Below, one piece after another: positions 59,171 through 64,000 of a DNA stretch of 64,000 nt. The DNA lies in assembly GCA_023055425.1 (NCBI GenBank), contig JALGPY010000003.1, positions 16,675,001-16,739,000 on the forward strand, given 5' to 3'. Made by a program: the position numbers and the translations under genes. Each line of letters begins with the position of its first letter. Within the stretch, counting starts at the first letter, position 1. The notes under the pieces are model-generated. The model saw only the letters and a program-made list of their open reading frames with translations. It did not search any database and had not been told where the DNA came from. The stretch is from Linanthus parryae (Eukaryota > Streptophyta > Magnoliopsida > Ericales > Polemoniaceae).

Positions 59171-60016
59171 ATCCTTGATCTGGCGGCGAATCTGAGCTCT
59201 CCGATGGCTTGGGAGTCGTCTCCTAACTTTCACCATCAGCGTCCTCTTCCTTCTAGGTCCGAGAACCCTTCTCCAAGTGCTAGGCACGCGTTTTTAATGT
59301 ATTTTGGCCGAATTTGCAATTCAGTCCCTCCAGTTGTGATTCTCGGAGATATTCATAAGTGATCTTGCGCGGGCCTTTTCTCCCTCATCTAGACTCCGAT
59401 TTGGACCTATCTTATACCGCTTGAAAGCTTTGGATGTATACTTTATAATGGCGTAGGCCTTGATCCAAAATTCCTTCTGTAGATCCAGTAGTATCCCGAC
59501 GAAAGAATCCCGGTCCAGCGAAACTTTTTCAACTTTGCTTTGTTTATGCGACGGACCATTTATTCCTCGTTCGGCCTCTGATTATGAACACTCTCCTACC
59601 ATTGGAAATATATTTGAGTCTACTTTCATTTTATACCACCAAAATTTCTTGTAAAACTCGAGATATCATCAAAATAGTGAAGGTTGATCACTTTTGCTCT
59701 TCAAAATTATCTTTTCTTCATTCTCCTTGGACATTCCAGAGCTTTTCTCATCTTCTGAAGTTCGTTCTCACTCCCGATCAACTCTCCGAACATCCGGGAC
59801 TTGAGATACACAACACTAGAACATAGCGGGATCATATTTAACGTATAAAATGCTCAAACTAATCGCAAAAAACGTCTGAAGTCCACAATAATGCACATAA
59901 AGCTCCTATTCATGAATATTTCACTTATCTTGTAAAACTCTCATCAAAACACATCAGGAATCACGTGAAACGATATATAATCAATATAGAATATAACTCC
60001 AAATGCGTAGTTATCA
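59171..60016 (-). repeat. partial inverted Athila-like LTR, 'LTR C'
   Basis: On the minus strand it starts TGATAACTACGCATTTGGAG at 60016 and is related to the Gypsy B LTR start (TATATCGTTT.GCGTGATTCC, then GAGTTTTACA). It is cut at its inner end by the junction with the Gypsy A LTR. No internal domains accompany it. Confidence 0.6.
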
Positions 60017-60270
60017 TAAACCACCCTAGACTAACGATGACACATTGAGGAGTGCAAATATTCTAAAGTCTGACAGATAGAACTGTTAAACGTGTCATTT
60101 CCCAAACTGGAAGGGTGAAAGTGTCTCTGCATCAAACTCAGACGGTGAAAGTGTCTTATACCCTTTTAATCTTAGAACTAAAACCTGACTTGTTTGGATG
60201 GTAGCATTTTTAGTTTATTTTCGAACAAATCGGTGTCAGGTTCTTGGTGTAATCAGCACACTACATTAGT
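60017..60270. repeat. second, partial copy of the 32.2-33.1 kb inverted-repeat element
   Basis: Aligns in direct orientation with 32838-33090 at roughly 80% by eye (both contain ACCACCCTAGACT, GTGTCTCTGCA and TATTTTCGAACA). Confidence 0.65.
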
Positions 60271-60529
60271 TTTTATGAATTTTCTTTTTTTTTGCTTTTT
60301 TCTCAAATCGAAAGGAGAACACAACAGCTAAGTGCAACTAGTGTGGATGGTGTCTTTAACAACAACATAAACCAACTCAAAGGGAGGTTCATCCCAAGTA
60401 ACAAGAGTTTCATGTGGGTTAGAGCTTTTCTTAGCAAGGACATCAGCAAGCCCACTAACATCCCCTTAGGGTATGATGGATGTCGCAATTGCAGCCTCTG
60501 ATGAGGGTCTTGATATCATATGTGATGTT

Positions 60530-60770
60530 GATGAATGAAAACTGCTATAGGTTAGGCTGATTGATGCATTTGATAGCATCCAGTGAGTCTGTTTCAATCT
60601 CAACATCTTTCAACTGCATTTGATGGATGAGCATAAGACGACGATGAATTGCTTATGACTCAGCTTCCAGAATGGAACTATATCCAATTTGAGCCATATA
60701 ACATTTAATCATTTCCCCAGCTTTGTCTCTCAGCACCTCACCATAGCTAGCCATGCCATGCTCACCCTTT
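60530..60770 (-). pseudogene. RNase H-like remnant (LINE type)
   Basis: The minus strand reads GMASYGEVLRDKAGEMIKCY, then a stop within EAES-AIHRRL, then VEIETDSLDAIKCI, the conserved order of the plant LINE RNase H domain. One in-frame TAA. No adjacent reverse transcriptase. Confidence 0.6.
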
Positions 60771-60839
60771 TTTACTTCATTCTCAGTTGAGTTTTAGGAT
60801 ACCTGCAGAAGGCACTAAATCTCATAGCTTGTTCTATCA

Positions 60840-61330
60840 AAAAGGCCATATGCCCTTAAAAGGGTTCACTGATTCAGATTGGGATGGTGACCCAAGATCG
60901 AAGAAGCACTAGTGGACTTATTGTTTTACTAGGCCCAAACCCAGCTCACTGGATTACCACGAAACAATCTAATGTTTCCCGATCTTCTACCGAGACAGAA
61001 TATCGCGCCTTAGCTACTGCTGCTGATGTAGCATGGTTTCGCTATTTATCTCATGATCTTGGATTCATTATTCTCTAACCCCCACCTCTGTGGACTGATA
61101 ATTATTCGGTTCTCTCTCTTACAGCAAATCATGTCTTTCATGCTTGAACAAAACACGTCGAGCATGACTATTACTACGTTTCAGAGAAAGCCCCTCACAA
61201 AGAATTAAATGTTTCCTTTATTTTAGGCAAGGATCAAGTTGCTAACTTCTTCATCAAGTCCCTACCGTCTGCTTCATTTGATCTCTTAAATCTAAACTTA
61301 TGGCATGTGCACCACCATCAGTTTAATGGA
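60840..61330 (+). pseudogene. copia RNase H remnant, end of pol
   Basis: The frame at 60884-61078 has RRSTSGLIVLLGPNPAHWIT and SRSSTETEYRALATAADVAW, a textbook copia RNase H C-terminus. The text continues after a stop with HVEHDYYYVSEK and KDQVANFFIKSLP to about 61330. Stops and a frame change show decay. Confidence 0.8.
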
Positions 61331-61340
61331 GCGTAATAAC

Positions 61341-61683
61341 TGATGTAATATTTGAGCCAAGCTGAGTGAGTGTTTGGGTCCATCTTATGGACTTTTACTC
61401 AAGTCCATTCACAATTCATGAAGACCAAGGAGTTAGGAGGCATCCAAGCCCAAAGTTGTCGTTGTGAAGCCCATTACCAAACCCATCCATTTTAGGTTTT
61501 AGACGGTTTATTTGACCGATTGTTTCCTACCGTTGGATGCCTCTCCATACACATCCGATGGTACTATTTGGTTGTATATAATGTCTCTTTATACCCAGGG
61601 TTACGAAATATATTGTACAATTTCTATCTCTCTCATCATCTTTCTCCTCTCTGGTTTACTCTATTGTTTTCTCTGCAAATCCA
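61341..61683 (+). repeat. possible LTR of the copia remnant
   Basis: It starts TGATGTAATATTTGAG right after the pol end, contains GTATATAATGTCTCT (TATA-like) near 61574, and may end near 61683. Without a partner LTR the end is uncertain. Confidence 0.4.
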
Positions 61684-61716
61684 TTGAGATTTAATATCTC
61701 CTTTAGATATGTTAGT

Positions 61717-61881
61717 TTTTCCGACTATGAATTTTCCTCCGTCATTTCTTATCACCTCTCTCATGGCCGATGCTCTTCTCCGGTGGTCCCATGCGGTGTC
61801 TGTGTTAATTTTTGTCGATCCAGTTGCTGGCTTGCACAATTTCGCCGCCGTCTGGCCTTGCCTGTTGAGGATCTGGGTCAT
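61717..61881 (-). pseudogene. RNase H-like remnant (N-terminal part)
   Basis: The minus strand reads PATGSTKINTDTAWDHRRRA, then REVIRNDGGKFIVGKT, matching the first strands of the plant LINE-type RNase H (INTDGAW...GGVIRD..GKF). Confidence 0.55.
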
Positions 61882-62416
61882 GTACAGCCTCCTTGTACTT
61901 TGTAAGGTATGTTTGAGCTAGATCTCATTGTTAAGTTATCATATATATTCTTAATTGGTGTGAAATACTCCGTCATTTACTGTAGGGCTCTTCATGATTT
62001 CAGATCAAGTTTAATTTAGTTGATTATCATTTATCTTTGTACATGTCATAATTCTTTACATTTGCATTAGAGAAACTTTACTCTAAAAAAATTAGAGCAA
62101 ACTGTAATTGCTGCCAATCTACGTTCGTTGCAATTTTATTGATCTTCTTTGAATGCCTGGAATAGCATTGATCATCTTTGAATGCATGTAATGCTATTCC
62201 AGACACCTACCCTCCTGCTAAAGATTTATTCCTACGAAACTTAAGCTCAGACACATGAGCAAGGCAAGTGTGTAGCATGCCATGGGCCCCCAATCTCCAA
62301 GGGCCCCATATTTTTATAATTGAAAGGGGTTTATTTGTACATATAAATATTATTATTAGATATTTTCTTTTTATTATATAAACAAAGAAAGTACGCTTAT
62401 ACTCGATGTTTATAAA

Positions 62417-63647
62417 TGGCAAAAGTTTGATTTACTTCCTTAAACTATCTCTTGAATTCATAATCAACCCTGAAATTTAAATAAGGTCAAAAACAACCCT
62501 GGACAAACGAAATGTGTGCAAAGCTGAGAATCCGTCTATTTCAGATGTTACTTTTCTGAAAAATAAAATGAAAATGAAAAAATCCTCACCATTTACGTTA
62601 TCACCCTTAGTTATGGCATTGCTCTTAATCTCTTATCATCTCCACTCTGCCACCCAAACCCCGATCCCCAGAAACTTCAATCACCACCTTAGCCGGCAAC
62701 ATCAACCAACAACCAACAAAAATTACCCCTAAACCCAACAATATCCAGCCATAAGCTTCTAGGGTTCTTTTGATTTGGCAAAACCGCAAACTATAAATCG
62801 GACCTGGCAACATTAGAAGGATAGGTTTGTGTTTGGGTCGGAATGGTGAAATGGATGAGCCATTTGATCAGTAGTGAGCGAGAAAACGAATAGGAGAGGA
62901 TTATAATGTGATTCGATGAGCGGATTAGCTTGGAAATAGCTGGTAACTTGAACGGAGAAACAATGATCGACAAACTCATTCTTCCAACTCTTCAAAATTG
63001 ATACCCTTCAGGGTGTAGTTGAGTTGGTCGGGTGAGCACTCTCAAGACTTTGGACATTTGCCTAGAGGTCTTGATTTCAAACCTTGGGGCAACCCAAGGG
63101 CAGCCTATTGGCTTTCTCAACTGCGAGCTTTCCAGCCCGGATTTTCTCAGGCTGGTTTGCCTCTCTAGTGTGGTTTGCAGGCTATTGCACTATAGCGGTG
63201 GTTTACCCAGTGCGCACCCGAAGGGTAGTGGCTGCGGGTTCCCACGTCCTAAAAAAAAACTCTTCAAAATTGATCTATGAATCAGTTGAAAATTGGGGGA
63301 CGAAAAATGGAGAGATTTAAGTATTTTTTTATTTTTTTTAACGATCGAGATTTAAGTATAGAGGGAGTAGTAATGGGGTTGCAACAGTAGCAATGGGGGT
63401 GGTCGCTCCAGAAGAGGATGGGAGTTATTTGAGTAGGTAGGAGAGTAGTTTTAAGATATTATTGAGGGTAAGAGGGTAAATGGACGGAAATGATTCATTA
63501 CATACTTTGTAAAACTAACTGACCAAGACGGGTGGTTAGTTTTGCACACATGTAATTAGTTGAGGGTTGTTTTTGACCGAATTTATAGTTCAGGGTTGAT
63601 TTTGATTTTCAAAAGATAGTTGAAGGGAGTAAATTAAACTTTTACCA
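62417..63647. mobile_element. long-TIR (Mutator-like) non-autonomous element
   Basis: Inverted repeats of about 85 bases: the left starts TGGCAAAAGTTTGATTTAC; the right, reversed, starts TGGTAAAAGTTTAATTTAC; both contain CAACCCTGAA and GGTCAAAAACAACCCT. No coding domain and no clean 9-bp duplication. Confidence 0.65.
63001..63252 (+). mobile_element. Au-like SINE
   Basis: TAGTTGAGTTGGTCGGGTGAGC resembles a tRNA-derived box A. The 3' half with GTGCGCACCCGAAGGGTAG and GGCTGCGGGTTCCC resembles the Au SINE family known across angiosperms. It ends in an A-run (63251-63259). It is nested in the long-TIR element. Confidence 0.65.
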
Positions 63648-63778
63648 TCCTAATATGAAAATATGAAGAAATAAAACATAAAAAAGAGATCAAAACTTAT
63701 AAAATATTAGCACAATTGCCCCTCATTCTAAATTTCACAATGGGCCCCAAAACATCAAGGACCGGCCCTGCTTAAGCG

Positions 63779-64000
63779 ATCACCATATTTTGACATGTCG
63801 ATACTAAATTAATAATACGTAGTTAGCACCACATCTAAGCTTTCCTCTTCTCCCCATTTCACTCTGATAACTTCTATGCAAAAAAGGAGAAAAATGGGTC
63901 TCAAGGACGACGAAGACTGCGGGATATGTGCAGGGAAGAAGGGAACGAGAGAGATTTATGAGCGAGAGTGAGCACAAGTCCAGCAGGAACAGGGAAAAAT
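63779..64000. other. right-edge spacer
   Basis: A 25-codon frame from ATG 63894 (MGLKDDEDCGICAGK) ends at 63971. Nothing supports it as a gene. Confidence 0.3.

Larger units (their letters stand above)
62248..63770 (-). mobile_element. hAT-like element, outermost of a three-level nest
   Basis: The right end, read on the minus strand, starts CAGGGCCGGTCC; the left end starts CAGACACATG. Flanks CTTAAGCT (62240-62247) and CTTAAGCG (63771-63778) agree at 7 of 8 positions, fitting an 8-bp hAT duplication. GGGGCCC words lie near both ends. Interrupted by 62417-63647. Confidence 0.5.

Noticed and set aside
60292..60501. 69-residue plus-strand frame and its minus-strand partner
   Set aside because: No domain, flanked by repeat remnants; not supportable as a gene.

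Overview
The window is nuclear DNA of a flowering plant, most likely a eudicot. It carries intron-bearing host genes with plant-only domains (Di19 zinc finger, AP2/ERF) and plant-type Ty1-copia, Ty3-gypsy, TRIM, Au-like SINE, hAT, Mutator-like and Tourist-like repeats. There is no bacterial gene organisation, operon or CRISPR array. Roughly three quarters of the sequence is transposon-derived and much of it is nested. The host content I can support is one multi-exon Di19 gene (26.06-31.82 kb, minus) and one small single-exon AP2/ERF gene (17.14-17.50 kb, minus).

Layout. 1-5488: minus-strand copia element of SIRE/Tork type cut by the left edge (RT start, integrase, protease, gag, PBS, 1.5-kb LTR). 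5489-6504 and 14933-15809: two halves of a gypsy (chromovirus-like) LTR, split by a complete Angela-lineage copia element (Angela-1, 6505-14927, TSD GTTTC). 15.8-20.3 kb: RNase H remnant, Tourist-like MITE, the ERF gene and AT-rich spacer. 20349-23434: probable solo gypsy LTR. 23.4-26.0 kb: spacer with an unassigned degenerate coding-like stretch and a 23-nt G run. 26059-31815: the Di19 gene. Its third intron has the hallmarks of a U12 AT-AC intron, its second intron holds one TRIM inside another, and its fourth intron holds nested hAT elements and ends in a (CT)31 tract. 31.8-33.3 kb: promoter region, an inverted-repeat element and a 53-bp duplication.

33294-59170 is an Athila-like gypsy (Gypsy A). 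It is interrupted by a second Angela element (Angela-2, 37202-46839, TSD GCAGA), a GATCC-rich insertion (47383-47899) and another Athila-like gypsy (Gypsy B, 49682-55411). Gypsy A and B both lack reverse transcriptase and integrase cores but keep LTRs, tRNA-Asp-type PBS, polypurine tracts and shared hairpins. Angela-2 carries a striking rearrangement: its 3' LTR stops at base 357 and jumps, at 4-bp microhomology, to a second copy of the upstream Gypsy A gag segment followed by a whole LTR.

59.2-64 kb holds a truncated inverted LTR, RNase H and copia remnants, and a three-level nest of hAT, long-TIR element and Au-like SINE. The transposon genes seen here are broken by stops or deletions. The two Angela elements are structurally almost complete and look young (LTRs of Angela-1 are about 99% identical by eye). 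The strongest leads for unusual biology are the paired stem-loops shared by Gypsy A and B, the element-specific self-complementary motif arrays in three different LTR elements, the Angela-2 rearrangement and the AT-AC intron.
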